Of a stretch of 64,000 nucleotides of DNA, positions 23,644 to 32,690 are shown piece after piece. Under the pieces are notes generated by a model. The model was not told the origin of the DNA. It did not search any database and saw nothing but the letters and a program-made list of their open reading frames with translations. Within the stretch, counting starts at the first letter, position 1, and the number at the start of each line of letters is the position of its first letter. Made by a program: the position numbers and the translations under genes. Origin of the DNA: Corynebacterium yudongzhengii (GTDB lineage: Bacteria > Actinomycetota > Actinomycetes > Mycobacteriales > Mycobacteriaceae); assembly GCF_003065405.1 (NCBI RefSeq), contig NZ_CP026947.1, positions 682,001-746,000 on the forward strand, written 5' to 3'.

Positions 23644-23787
23644 ATGGCTCCGTTATTTCGGAAAAGAGCTCTAGGCCGGTCCTCGTCCACTCTTCGAGCT
23701 GGTCGAGGCCGGGGACTTCGTCGACGGTGGCGACCTACCAGCCGTCTTCGCGGCGAGCCCGCACGGTATAGGTGTTGTTCCTACTCC
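23644..23787 (-). pseudogene. Remnant of a HicB-like antitoxin gene
   Basis: On the minus strand the region encodes NTYTVRARREDGW, then a TAG stop, then VATVDEVPGLDQLEEWTRTGLELFSEITEP and a final stop. This reads as one HicB/DUF1902-type fold (short beta strand, GW-VAT-EVPG, then a helix) interrupted by TAG at a conserved aromatic position. Part of the loop after the PGL motif seems deleted, and no start codon is found in frame. No HicA toxin gene is adjacent. It is about 45 codons of dead sequence. Confidence 0.55.
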
Positions 23788-24081
23788 CTACACCTCATCC
23801 TCGATGAAGTCGCCGCAGAGGTCTTCGAGGACCGGCAGCGCCTCGTAGATGTTGCAGTGGCCGGTCTCGGGCTCGTCGCTTTCACCGAGCCCGATGACGT
23901 ACATGAGCTGTTCGTCGCCGTCGTCGTTGCGGAAGGATTCCAGCGCACCCTGCCGGCCGTTTTCGGCGGTGAAGTAGGTGCGCGATTCGTTGCGATCACC
24001 GCGCTTCGGGGTGGGTTCGTCGATAAGCTCGCGGCGCTCCAAGGCCTGGGCGATACGGAAATGCGTAAACGTCGGGGTCAT
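23788..24081 (-). CDS. Hypothetical protein
   Basis: A 97-residue acidic soluble protein (MTPTFTHFRIAQALERREL...). I recognise no domain. It sits 5' of the decayed HicB-like gene on the same strand and 10 bp after the next upstream gene, so it may be part of that short operon. The ATG at 24081 is the only good start. Confidence 0.6.
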   Translation of the reverse strand: MTPTFTHFRIAQALERRELIDEPTPKRGDRNESRTYFTAENGRQGALESFRNDDGDEQLMYVIGLGESDEPETGHCNIYEALPVLEDLCGDFIEDEV

Positions 24082-24091
24082 AGCCTTTAGG

Positions 24092-24916
24092 CTACCGGCA
24101 GGTATGGGGGTTTTCGCCGTGTAGCGCGGTGAAAAACGCCTCCGGGGTGGAGCGGGTGACCCACGCGGTGAGGCGTTCGCCCTGCGCATCGGTGAGAATC
24201 GGATACGCCCGCCGCCCCGGCGCAGCGACCGCGCAGGTCAGCGCGTCCTCCGCCTGTTGGTCGCCGAAATCCGCATCGAGATCAAAGCTGACGTCGCGCA
24301 CGCGATTCCCGTTGTCGACCCGGATGCTCCCGCGTGCCGACGATCCCGGATCCGGCACCACCCGTACCCGCACGGGGCTCCCAGCAGCCTCGCCCAGCTC
24401 GATGGCGTAGTCCGCCAGGCCCCGGCCACTGGTGCGGGCGCGGTCCTCGACGTCGAAATGCACGTGCCGGAACAAGAACTCGCCGTCGGCGTCGACCAGC
24501 TTCATCGTCGAGGTCAAAGGCCTGGCGTGGAACCCGCTGAGCCCGCTGGAACACCCGGTGCTCACATCGTCTAAGGTCAGCTCGCGCCGCGGCGTGATGC
24601 CTGCCGTCGCCAACGTCGCGACCGCGTTGGCCAGCACGCGCTCGTCTTCTGCGGTGCTTCGTTCCGGCTGCGGCCCGGCCTTGTCTTTTTGCTTCTCTAC
24701 GCCCACCTCGCCACGGGCAGCCGCCGCCGAAGAAAAGCCCGGCATGGGCCGGGGTGGGGTGCGGCGGATGCGCTCCGCGATCGATTCGCCGGGCTCGGCC
24801 TCAGGCTCAGGCTCGGGCTCGGGCGTCGGCGCGTAGCGCGCTACCTCTTCCGGCTCCGTCGTATCCTCTGCAGGTTCGGCATGATCGTGGCCGAACAGTC
24901 TGTCCCAGAAACCCAT
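24092..24916 (-). CDS. Hypothetical protein with acidic Pro/Glu linker
   Basis: A 274-residue protein. The N-terminus (MGFWDRLFGHDHAEP) and a PEPEPEPEAEPGE linker precede a region without known motifs that contains several Arg/Asp-rich beta-like segments. It has no signal peptide. It lies 40 bp downstream of the SURF1 gene on the same strand. No function can be assigned. Confidence 0.6.
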   Translation of the reverse strand: MGFWDRLFGHDHAEPAEDTTEPEEVARYAPTPEPEPEPEAEPGESIAERIRRTPPRPMPGFSSAAAARGEVGVEKQKDKAGPQPERSTAEDERVLANAVATLATAGITPRRELTLDDVSTGCSSGLSGFHARPLTSTMKLVDADGEFLFRHVHFDVEDRARTSGRGLADYAIELGEAAGSPVRVRVVPDPGSSARGSIRVDNGNRVRDVSFDLDADFGDQQAEDALTCAVAAPGRRAYPILTDAQGERLTAWVTRSTPEAFFTALHGENPHTCR

Positions 24917-24956
24917 GGCTTAAAGAATATCCCCTTGCCCGCGGTGGCGCTGGGCA

Positions 24957-25916
24957 TCACTGGCGTTCGCGCTGCCGCTTCGCGAACTTCGCGTAGAAGT
25001 CCGGCTTCGCATCCCCGTAGCGGTCGCGCACGTCGCGGGAGCGGTGCACCACGCGGGCATCCGGATGCTGGGAGAGATCCTCCTCGTCTTCGTCGCCGGC
25101 GAGGCGGTCGTCCGCGGCGGCCATCTCGGCGTCCTCCTCGCGCACGCGCCGGCGCTCCCGGAGCTCGCTGATTACGAAGTAGACCAGCCCCGCGGGCGCC
25201 AGGACGCCGAAGGCCAGCCACTGCAGGCCGTACGAGAGGTGGGTGCCGCGGTCGAGCTTCGGCACCGGGATCGCGTTGAGCACGCCGGGTTCGCCCTCGG
25301 AGAGTTGGACATAGCCGTCGACAAGCTCATGGCCGGTGAGCTCGCCGATCTGCTCGGGGTTGATCGTATAAACCTGCTGGTAGCCCTGGTCTTGCAGGGC
25401 GGCGCGGTCGCTGGGTGGTTCGGCGAGCTGGACCATGCCGATCGTGGAGACTTCACCGGCCGGCGGGTCGGCGATCTCGGGCACGGCGTTGGCTTCGCCG
25501 GCCGGCTCATAGCCGCGGTTGACCAGGATGATCGGCCCGCTGTCGAGCTGGAACGGGGTCAGTGAGTGGTAGGCGGGCAGCGTCTCGATCGAGCGCAGCC
25601 GCAGCAGCACCTCGTCTTCGGGGAGGAACCGGCCGTTCAGGATGACGCGGGTCCACTGGTCGCCGTCGCTAAAGCCCTCGCCGTCGAGGATTTGCTCGAC
25701 GGGCACGGGATCGGCCTCGTAGGCGGCCTCGATTTGCTCGTTGCGCTCGACGATCTGCTCGTCCTTGCCCAGCTGCCACGGGGCGAAAAACGTGAACGAG
25801 AAGTAGGAAAAGATCACCACGAACAGGGTGAGAAACAGCCATCCCGGGGTGAGGAAACGCCGCCACAAGGGGCGGTCGTCTCGCCTGGTGGAACGCTTTA
25901 GTGCCGTGGTACTCAC
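24957..25916 (-). CDS. SURF1 family cytochrome oxidase assembly protein
   Basis: A 319-residue SURF1 homologue, a membrane protein that helps insert haem a into the aa3 cytochrome oxidase. It has a first membrane helix (LTPGWLFLTLFVVIFSYFSFTFF), the conserved FAPWQLGKDEQ and VNRGYEPAG motifs in the extracytoplasmic domain, and a second helix (LQWLAFGVLAPAGLVYFVI). A charged cytoplasmic tail of about 65 residues follows. The start is a GTG at 25916. Confidence 0.9.
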   Translation of the reverse strand: MSTTALKRSTRRDDRPLWRRFLTPGWLFLTLFVVIFSYFSFTFFAPWQLGKDEQIVERNEQIEAAYEADPVPVEQILDGEGFSDGDQWTRVILNGRFLPEDEVLLRLRSIETLPAYHSLTPFQLDSGPIILVNRGYEPAGEANAVPEIADPPAGEVSTIGMVQLAEPPSDRAALQDQGYQQVYTINPEQIGELTGHELVDGYVQLSEGEPGVLNAIPVPKLDRGTHLSYGLQWLAFGVLAPAGLVYFVISELRERRRVREEDAEMAAADDRLAGDEDEEDLSQHPDARVVHRSRDVRDRYGDAKPDFYAKFAKRQRERQ

Positions 25917-25957
25917 AATGGTCCTAGTGTATCCAACTTTCGGCTAGGTCCCTAGTG

Positions 25958-26443
25958 TCAGTTCTTGCCGAGTTGCTCGCGGACATAGTCGACGATGCCT
26001 TCCGCGGCGGCCTCGATCTCTTGGCGGGTGGTGCTAAAGCCCTCCGCGCCGCCGTAGTAGGGATCGGCGACGGAGACGTCTTCGCCGGCGACGGGGTCGA
26101 AGTCCCGCAGCAGCCGGATCTTCGCCGGATCGGCGCCGCGGGCGATGAGCTCGGAGCGGTGGTTGGTCGCCAGCGCGACGATGAGGTCGGCGCCGAGCGT
26201 GTCCGGATCGACCTGGCGGGCTCGGTGGGCGGAGCCGTCGTAGCCGTGGTCGGATAGCTCGGTGAGGGCGCGGTCGTCGGCGGGGTGGCCGACGTGCCAG
26301 TCACCGATGCCGGAAGAAGCGACCCGCACGTTGTTCAGTCCGGCTTCTTCGAGGCGGTGGCGCACGATGTATTCGGCCATGGGGGAGCGGCAGATGTTGC
26401 CGGTGCATACGAAGTCGATGGTGAAGTCATAGGGCCCAGTCAT
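25958..26443 (-). CDS. Low-molecular-weight protein tyrosine phosphatase
   Basis: A 161-residue LMW-PTP. The P-loop CTGNICRSP (Cys13, Arg19) and the catalytic Asp in VADPYYGG are intact. It removes phosphate from tyrosine residues and is related to PtpA. The gene overlaps the HAD phosphatase gene by 17 bp, so translation of the two is probably coupled. Confidence 0.92.
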   Translation of the reverse strand: MTGPYDFTIDFVCTGNICRSPMAEYIVRHRLEEAGLNNVRVASSGIGDWHVGHPADDRALTELSDHGYDGSAHRARQVDPDTLGADLIVALATNHRSELIARGADPAKIRLLRDFDPVAGEDVSVADPYYGGAEGFSTTRQEIEAAAEGIVDYVREQLGKN

Positions 26444-27111
26444 GGATGATCTCCTCTAGCTCGGTCGGGGTATGGGCGGTGTAGTCGGCCTCTAGGGCTT
26501 CCTCGGCCGTGCCGTAGCCCCAGGTTACGGCGCAGACGGTGAGCCCTTGTTGGCGGGCGCCGTCGATGTCGTGGTGGCGATCGCCGATCATGAGGATGTC
26601 GTCGCGGCGCTTATACAGCCCGAGCGAGTCCAGCGCATAGTCGATCACGGCGACCTTGCTGCGCCGGTGGCCCCCATATTCTTCGGCCGCGGCGAGAAAG
26701 TCGAGCGAATCCCAGAATCCTAAGGCGCGCAGCACAGTGCGGGCGTTGTCGGTGCCCTTGCTCGTGGCGGTCGAGAGATAAAAGCCCTCGGCCCGCAGTC
26801 GCTGCAGCAGCTCCACCATGCCGTCGAAGGCCGTGGCCTCCAACACCCCGCCGGAGGCGGTGTAGTCCATGTAGGTGCGGAAGGCGCGGTCGACGTCGGC
26901 GGGATCGTCGATAAGCTTCGCGAGGTTGTGCTCCAGAGGCGGGCCCGGCAGGTGCCGGAGGAACTGCTCGTCGGGGTGCGGGCAGCCGACCGAGTCGAGC
27001 GCGGCGAGAAAGCCGGCGCGGATGCCGGGATAGGAATCGACGAGCGTGCCGTCGACGTCGAAGAACAGGATGCGCCGCGGGTCGGCGGGCAGGGCTCGGC
27101 CGGTGGTCATG
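26427..27111 (-). CDS. HAD-family phosphatase (phosphoglycolate phosphatase-like)
   Basis: A 227-residue HAD hydrolase. Motif I is FFDVDGTLVDS, motif II STATSK, motif III the Lys in HRRSKVAVIDYAL, and motif IV MIGDRHHDIDGA. The helical cap resembles phosphoglycolate phosphatase Gph. It probably dephosphorylates a small phosphorylated metabolite. The gene is divergent from the Nif3-like gene, with only 23 bp between starts. Confidence 0.88.
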
Positions 27112-27134
27112 TCACTGAACGTACACTGAGACAC

Positions 27135-28274
27135 ATGACTACGACAGTCGGTGACGTAATCGCCACGCTTGACGACGCCTACCCACCCCAGCTCGCCGAA
27201 AGCTGGGACAAAGTCGGGCTGATCTGCGGGGACCCGCAGGCACCGGTAACCCGCGTCGTGGTGGCCTTGGAGTGCACGTTGGAGGTGGCGCGCGCGGCCG
27301 TCGAGAAGCAGGCCGACCTGTTGGTCGTGCACCACCCGCTGTTCATGCGCGGGGTGAGCTCGGTGGCCGCGAACACGCCGAAAGGCGAGGTCATCCACAC
27401 CCTGATCCGCGGCGGGTGCGCGCTGTTCGCGGCGCACACGAACGCCGATTCGGCCCGCCCGGGGGTCAACGACCGCCTCGCCGAGCTCTTAGGCGTGCGT
27501 CCCAGGCGGCCCATCAAGCCGATCGCCCTCGACGACACGGACCACTGGGGTGTACACGTCCCGCCCGCCGACGCCGAGGCCGTCAAAAACGCCGTGTTCG
27601 ACGCCGGCGCCGGGGAGATCGGTAACTACTCGCACTGCGCGTTCGACATCGACGGCCGCGGGCAGTTCGTGCCGGAAGAAGGTGCGGATCCCACCGACGG
27701 GGAGGTCGGGAAGCTCTACCGCGACGACGAGGTGCGCGTCCAGTTCGTCGCTTCTCGGCGCTTGCGCCGAAAGCTTATCGACGTCCTGCGCTCCGTCCAC
27801 CCCTATGAGGAACCCGCCTTCGACATCGTCGAGATGGCAGAGACGGCGGATCTCGCCACCGCGACGGGGCTGGGGCGCGTCGGCGAGCTCGATGAGCCGA
27901 TGACCCTGCGCGAGTTCACCCGCCGCGTCGCTGAGCGCCTGCCCCAGGTGGCCTGGGGCGTGCGCGCCGCCGGGGATCCGGAGAAGCTGATTAGGACGGT
28001 GGCGGTGTCGTCGGGAAGCGGGGATAGCTTCCTCGACGACGTGCGTCGCCTCGGCGTCGATTGCTATGTCACCTCCGATCTGCGCCACCACCCCGTCGAC
28101 GAGCACCTGCGCGCCGGCGGGCCCGCGGTCATCGACACCGCCCACTGGGCCAGCGAATACCCGTGGTGTACGCAGGCGGCGGAGGTCGTCGGCGCCCGGC
28201 ATGAGGGCCTGGATGTCGAGGTCTTAAGCATCCGCACCGACCCGTGGACCATCGCCGCGGGAGGGGAAAGGTAG
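27135..28274 (+). CDS. Nif3-like (GTP cyclohydrolase I type 2-like) metal protein
   Basis: A 379-residue member of the NIF3/DUF34 family, a hexameric protein with a dinuclear metal site. Metal ligands are seen in LVVHHPLFMRG, AAHTNADS and the C-terminal TAHWASEYP. The middle insertion (VRVQFVASRRLRRKLIDVLRSVHPYEEPAFDIVEM) is the PII-like CutA-type domain of longer family members. The exact function is unknown. TACACT at 27122-27127 ends 7 nt before the ATG, giving a likely leaderless transcript. Confidence 0.9.
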   Translation: MTTTVGDVIATLDDAYPPQLAESWDKVGLICGDPQAPVTRVVVALECTLEVARAAVEKQADLLVVHHPLFMRGVSSVAANTPKGEVIHTLIRGGCALFAAHTNADSARPGVNDRLAELLGVRPRRPIKPIALDDTDHWGVHVPPADAEAVKNAVFDAGAGEIGNYSHCAFDIDGRGQFVPEEGADPTDGEVGKLYRDDEVRVQFVASRRLRRKLIDVLRSVHPYEEPAFDIVEMAETADLATATGLGRVGELDEPMTLREFTRRVAERLPQVAWGVRAAGDPEKLIRTVAVSSGSGDSFLDDVRRLGVDCYVTSDLRHHPVDEHLRAGGPAVIDTAHWASEYPWCTQAAEVVGARHEGLDVEVLSIRTDPWTIAAGGER

Positions 28275-28284
28275 GAATAGAGGC

Positions 28285-29004
28285 ATGAAACTCGATCGCG
28301 AACTCCAAAGCGTCCTGCTCGACCTCGCCACCGCCGAGCGCGTCCAGATCGCCGGGCCGGTGGAACAGACCACTCCGGAGCAGAAGGAACTCGAGGCCCT
28401 CGAGAAGAAACTGCAGCGCACCCGCGAGGCCGCCGGAAGCGCGCAGATGGCTGTCGACGACATGGAAACCGAAATCCTGCGCATCCAGGAAGACGAGCGC
28501 AAGCTCAGGCGCCGCGAACGCGACGACCGCGAGCAGCTCAAGGCCGCCACCGACCCCGAGCTGCGCAAGGACCTTGAGCACGACCGCTACACCGCGAAGT
28601 CGCGCATCAACGACCTGCTCTACGAGCTCAAAGAAGCCCACGACGAGATCCACGCGCTGCGCAACAACCGCGACGTCCACGGCGCCCAGGTCGACGAGCT
28701 GACCCGCCAAGTCGAGGTCGCCCGCCGCGCCGCCGAGGCGGCCAACTCCGCCGCCCGCGACGTCGACCCGGCCGAGCGCATCCGCGATCTGCGTAGCCAG
28801 CTTCCCGACGACGTGCTGACCGCCTACGAGGAACAGAAGGACGAAAACGACATCGGCGCCGCCGGCTTCAACGGACGCTCCTGCGGCGGCTGCCACATCG
28901 TGTTGCCGCCGGCAGATCGGGCGAAGATCAACAAGACCGCCGCCGACGAGCTACCCCAGTGCACCAACTGCGGTACCTACCTGGTGCGCGAGACCGTCGC
29001 TTAG
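28285..29004 (+). CDS. C4-type zinc ribbon (DUF164) protein
   Basis: A 239-residue protein with a long coiled coil (about residues 30-165) followed by a zinc ribbon CGGCHIVLPP...CTNCGTYL. This is the CT398/DUF164 family, always small, coiled and zinc-binding, and possibly involved in nucleic acid or secretion functions. It lies between the Nif3-like gene and the RNase H fusion with gaps of 10 bp each, a conserved actinobacterial trio. Confidence 0.9.
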   Translation: MKLDRELQSVLLDLATAERVQIAGPVEQTTPEQKELEALEKKLQRTREAAGSAQMAVDDMETEILRIQEDERKLRRRERDDREQLKAATDPELRKDLEHDRYTAKSRINDLLYELKEAHDEIHALRNNRDVHGAQVDELTRQVEVARRAAEAANSAARDVDPAERIRDLRSQLPDDVLTAYEEQKDENDIGAAGFNGRSCGGCHIVLPPADRAKINKTAADELPQCTNCGTYLVRETVA

Positions 29005-29014
29005 GGAGGCGAAC

Positions 29015-30148
29015 GTGAAAGTATTCGTCTACTCCGACGGCGGCTCCCGCGGCAACCCGGGCATCGCCGGCTCCGGAAGCCTCGTCATCGACGCCGCGTC
29101 CAAGAAGCGCCTCGCCGAGATCGTCTACGCCTTCGACGAGCCGACCTCCAACAACGTCGCCGAATACCGCGGGCTCATCGAGGGCCTGCGCGCTGCGGCT
29201 GCGCTTGGCGCCACCGGGGCCTACGTGTTCATGGACTCGAAGCTCGTCATCGAGCAGATGACCGGGCGCTGGAAGATCAAGCACCCGGCGATGCAGAAAC
29301 TCGCCATGCAGGCGCGGAAACTGGCCGAAGGCTTCGAGCGGATCACCTACACCTGGGTGCCGCGCGAGCAGAACAAAGACGCTGACGAGCTCTCCAACAT
29401 CGCCATGGACGCCTCCGCCGCCGGGGCCGGCGAGGGGATCGTGGAGGAAAAATCGGTGCTGCCGGCTGATAAGGATGCTGCTGCTACCGCTGCTGCTCCC
29501 GCGCCGAGTCGGTGGTGTGGTGCCGAGGACACCCCCACCACGCTCGTGCTCGTACGCCACGGAGAGACCGAAATGTCCGCGGCCGGGCAATACGCAGGGC
29601 GTCGCGACCTCGAGCTGACCGCGACGGGGCAGAGCCAGGCGGAGGCGGCGGCTGCATACGTCGCCAAGCATTATGACGTCGACGCCGTCATCACCTCGCC
29701 CCTGCTACGCTGCGTCGAAACCGCCGAGAAGGTGGCGGCGGCGGTGGGCCGTGACATCGAGAAGAATGAGGGGCTCATCGAGCTCGACTTCGGCGACTAC
29801 GAGGGCCTCACCTTCGCCGAGGCCGACGAACGTGACCGCGACAACCACCGCCGCTGGCTCGCGGATCCCACGATCGCCGCCCCCGGGGGTGAATCCGTCG
29901 CGAGCGTGCACGCGCGAGTCGGTCAGACGCTTAACGAGATGGTGTCCGCGCGGCGCGGGCAGACGATCGTGGCGGTCACCCACGTCAACCCGATTAAGTC
30001 GGCTGTCGCGCGCTCGCTGGGCGCGGGCGCCGAGGCCTTCGCACGCATCTTCCTAGACTTAGGTTCGGTGAGCGTGATCGACATTCTCGACGACTCCGCC
30101 ACCGTCCCCGCCCAGGTTCGCTCCGTCAACATTCAGCCCGGCAGATAG
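29015..30148 (+). CDS. Bifunctional RNase H / acid phosphatase
   Basis: A 377-residue fusion. The N-terminal RNase HI domain begins with VYSDGGSRGNPG and keeps the acidic residues (Asp in YSDG, Glu in NNVAEYRGLIEGL, Asp in MDSK); it degrades RNA in RNA-DNA hybrids. An Ala-rich linker (about residues 130-167) leads to a histidine phosphatase domain with LVRHGETEMS and the second His in VAVTHVNPIK. The same fusion is known in mycobacteria and corynebacteria, where the phosphatase part resembles CobC/GpmB. Confidence 0.95.
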   Translation: MKVFVYSDGGSRGNPGIAGSGSLVIDAASKKRLAEIVYAFDEPTSNNVAEYRGLIEGLRAAAALGATGAYVFMDSKLVIEQMTGRWKIKHPAMQKLAMQARKLAEGFERITYTWVPREQNKDADELSNIAMDASAAGAGEGIVEEKSVLPADKDAAATAAAPAPSRWCGAEDTPTTLVLVRHGETEMSAAGQYAGRRDLELTATGQSQAEAAAAYVAKHYDVDAVITSPLLRCVETAEKVAAAVGRDIEKNEGLIELDFGDYEGLTFAEADERDRDNHRRWLADPTIAAPGGESVASVHARVGQTLNEMVSARRGQTIVAVTHVNPIKSAVARSLGAGAEAFARIFLDLGSVSVIDILDDSATVPAQVRSVNIQPGR

Positions 30149-30170
30149 TAGGGCGCACCTAAAGAAATCA

Positions 30171-30203
30171 CCTCCCGCCTACGCACGCGCAGCAGACGGG
30201 AGG
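30171..30203 (+). terminator. Possible terminator of the RNase H operon
   Basis: CCTCCCG (30171-30177) pairs with CGGGAGG (30197-30203) around a 19-nt loop, starting 23 bp after the stop of the RNase H gene. There is no strong T-run, so it may be weak. Confidence 0.5.
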
Positions 30204-30301
30204 GTACCTCAATCATGGGTCATGCTTGAACTTTTGTCAAACAAAGTATACCCCCGTAAGTTGGCACAATCCTAGGCACTAGCGGTATCGTTTCTTTCGC
30301 G

Positions 30302-30728
30302 AATGAGTCGGCTAGGCGATCGCGGCCTCCCGAACCGCCCGCCTCGCGCGGGCAGGCGGGGGTCGAGGAAAGTCCGGACTCCACCGAGGATCGAACGGTG
30401 GTTGCTAACGGCAACCCGGGGTGACCCGAGGGAAAGTGCAACAGAAAGTAGACCGCCCGCGGGCCCAGCCCGACGGGTGAGGGTGAAAGGGTGCGGTAAG
30501 AGCGCACCGGCGGGGCAGGTGACTGTCCCGGCCAGGTAAACCCCACCGGGAGCAAGGCATCCCGGCCCGCCTCCAGCGCGGACCGGATCGGACGCTACGA
30601 GGGGAGATCCGCCCCATGTCCGAAGGTAGCTGCTCGAGGCACCCAGCAATGGAGTGCCCAGATGGATGATCGCCCCCGCGCGCCGCGAGGTGCGCGGCGA
30701 CAGAATCCGGCTTATCGGCCGGCTCATT
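30302..30728 (+). ncRNA. rnpB: RNase P RNA, class A
   Basis: The catalytic RNA of ribonuclease P, which makes the 5' end of tRNAs. The diagnostic conserved region GAGGAAAGTCCGGACTCC starts near 30362, and the second conserved block ACAGAATCCGGCTTAT starts near 30702. The outer P1 helix pairs ATGAGTCGGC (near 30303) with GGCCGGCTCAT (near 30717). AGTGCAACAGAAAGTAGACCG is the usual core. A TTGGCA (30261-30266) and TATCGT (30286-30291) pair is a possible promoter. End positions are accurate to a few bases. Confidence 0.95.
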
Positions 30729-30901
30729 CGCCTTAAGCTTTGAGGAGTGTTGGTGGGGCTTGGATCTGGGGGATCGTCGGTAGTTACTCAAAACGGCGAC
30801 CCCGCGACCGTCGTAAAGCCCGCAAACTGCCCGCAAACACCCCTCAACCGCCCAACAACCCCCTCGACTCCACCGAGCAACCTGAGTACCCTGGGCCGCA
30901 C

Positions 30902-31135
30902 ATGACTGGAACTGAAGATTTGTTGCTCATCGTCCTCGTTGGCGGGGGACTGCTGATTCTGGCGACGCTGGTGGGGGCGCTGATTGTCCATAAGGTCGAG
31001 CAGAAGCGTGGCACGTATCACCTGGAGCGGGTGAAGTGGACGGTGATCGTGGCGTCGGTGCCGCTGCTCGGTTTCCTGTTGTGGTTGTTTTTCCGTTCTT
31101 CGCGCGATCCTGACGAACGCACCAATATCGATTAA
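30902..31135 (+). CDS. Small two-helix membrane protein (PLDc_N-like)
   Basis: A 77-residue protein with two hydrophobic helices (LLLIVLVGGGLLILATLVGALIV and WTVIVASVPLLGFLLWLFF) separated by a charged loop (HKVEQKRG). The arrangement and the WTVIVASVPLLG helix resemble the PLDc_N (phospholipase D nuclease N-terminal) family of small membrane proteins. The start is the ATG at 30902. It converges on the galactokinase-like gene, overlapping it by 4 bp. Confidence 0.7.
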   Translation: MTGTEDLLLIVLVGGGLLILATLVGALIVHKVEQKRGTYHLERVKWTVIVASVPLLGFLLWLFFRSSRDPDERTNID

Positions 31136-32373
31136 GCCTCGGCCAAGCCAGCCACCGACCCGGGGTTCAGCCGGGCGACGGTCAGCCCATCGTCGGCGAG
31201 ATCGGCGGCGAAGTTCTCGGCACGCTTGGAAGGCACAAAAGCGACCACATCTGCGGCGCTGACTGTGCGCGTGATCGCTGCGCCGCGGGCGAGGGCGAGC
31301 TCGGCGAGTTGCGTCGGCAGGCCGGTGAGTTGGGCGGTGGCGGTGCGGGAGTCGTCGAGAAGTTGGTCGAGCGCCTCCATCCGCCGCGAACGCAAGAGCA
31401 GCGAAGCTTTTCCGCAGTGCTCGGTTTCCTGCTCGTAGTACGTAATCCAGCGGCAGGCGTCGGCGCGGGCGGGGGCGTCGTTGTCGGGGTGAACCTTGTG
31501 CAGGGCGTCGATCCAGTCGCCGACCCGAGTGGGCGCGTCCGGCAGGCTGCGCAGGCTTTCGGAACCGAAGGCCCGGCAGGCTTCGTCGAGGAAGCTGCGG
31601 CGGGTGTTTTCGCCGTCGTCGATGTCTGCCGCCGGCCCGCAGACCGCGTAGATCGCCAAGGGACTGGCGGGGTAGGAGACTTGGGTGACGGAGCCGTCGG
31701 CGTAGTCGATGACCGCGAGGTGATCTGCCGTGCCGCGCAGAGCCGCGGTGTAGCGGGCGCGCAGGGCCGCGGCGGGGGAGAAGAGGTCGGCGGCCTGCGC
31801 GCAGACCTCGGAGAGCCGGGCGCGCATGGGGGCGTCGTTGAGGTCTTCGGCGTCGTCGAGAAGTGCGAGCGACAACGCGACCTCGATGGCCTCGTATTCG
31901 CCGAAGCCTTGGCCGGGGATGTCGCTGACCACGGCGATGTCGGCGGCGGTCGTATCGCGGGGCAGAAGCTGGCGATGCACCATCGTCTGCACCAGCCCGG
32001 CCAGGCGCAGGGCGAGGCGCTCTGCGGAAGGCGCGTGCGAGATCGTCGCGCCCGTCTCGTCGATGCTCGGCTGGTGGTCGGCCCACAGGGTGGACAGCTC
32101 TTCGGCGTCGACGGTGTCGGTGGTTTGGGTGCCGTCGATACGCTGGTAGGCGAGGTTGATCCCGCCGATGTCGCGCCGCGCGACGGCCACGGCCACCCGC
32201 GCATCACCGAGGCCCATGATCACGCGCCCGCCGTAGTGGTCGGTGTATTCACCGCAGACGGGGAAGGTGGCGGGGGCGGTGGCGACCGCGGGGGTGGTAC
32301 TGCCGAAGGCGGCGGCAAAGACCTCGGTCACCCGCTTATCGACGGGCCTATCCTCACTCGGCCACAACGCCAT
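31132..32373 (-). CDS. Degenerate galactokinase-like GHMP-superfamily protein
   Basis: A 413-residue protein of galactokinase length. The N-terminal substrate motif is partly kept as FPVCGEYTDHYGG (GEHTDYNGG in true enzymes). The ATP-binding loop PxGxGLSSSAA is replaced by VSDIPGQGFGEYEAIEV, and the third GHMP motif (GGGFGG) is missing from the C-terminus. It therefore probably lacks kinase activity and may be a regulatory pseudoenzyme. It stands alone, with no gal genes nearby. The reading frame is intact. Confidence 0.7.
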   Translation of the reverse strand: MALWPSEDRPVDKRVTEVFAAAFGSTTPAVATAPATFPVCGEYTDHYGGRVIMGLGDARVAVAVARRDIGGINLAYQRIDGTQTTDTVDAEELSTLWADHQPSIDETGATISHAPSAERLALRLAGLVQTMVHRQLLPRDTTAADIAVVSDIPGQGFGEYEAIEVALSLALLDDAEDLNDAPMRARLSEVCAQAADLFSPAAALRARYTAALRGTADHLAVIDYADGSVTQVSYPASPLAIYAVCGPAADIDDGENTRRSFLDEACRAFGSESLRSLPDAPTRVGDWIDALHKVHPDNDAPARADACRWITYYEQETEHCGKASLLLRSRRMEALDQLLDDSRTATAQLTGLPTQLAELALARGAAITRTVSAADVVAFVPSKRAENFAADLADDGLTVARLNPGSVAGLAEA

Positions 32374-32492
32374 GGGTGCAACTCTCCTTCAACCGGGTGT
32401 GCGTTTTCGTACCGCCCCAGCCTACCGCCCGCGCAGTAGGGTGGGGGCACACGTTAGGCGCCGACAAAGCAGACAAAGAAGAGGAGCACGTC

Positions 32493-32687
32493 TTGGCTGA
32501 CTGGTACTACAACCCCTCCACCGGGGAGGTTTCCGAGGGCAAGGTCGGTTCCTGGGCCAACCGCATGGGCCCCTATGCCACCCGCGAGCAGGCGGAGAAT
32601 GCGCTGAAGATCGTGCAGGCGCGCAATAAGGCCGCCGACGCCGAGGACGAGAAGGACGACGACTGGGGCGACCCCGCGGCGCGCTAA
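32493..32687 (+). CDS. Small conserved protein with SPOR-like motif
   Basis: A 64-residue protein starting at a TTG, chosen because GAGGAG lies about 7 nt upstream and LADWYYNPSTGEVSEGK matches a conserved actinobacterial small protein (WYYN..TGEV..GK..SW..RMGPY.treEAe.AL). This family is sometimes annotated as SPOR domain-containing. The C-terminal tail is acidic. The function is unknown. Confidence 0.8.
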   Translation: MADWYYNPSTGEVSEGKVGSWANRMGPYATREQAENALKIVQARNKAADAEDEKDDDWGDPAAR

Positions 32688-32690
32688 GCG

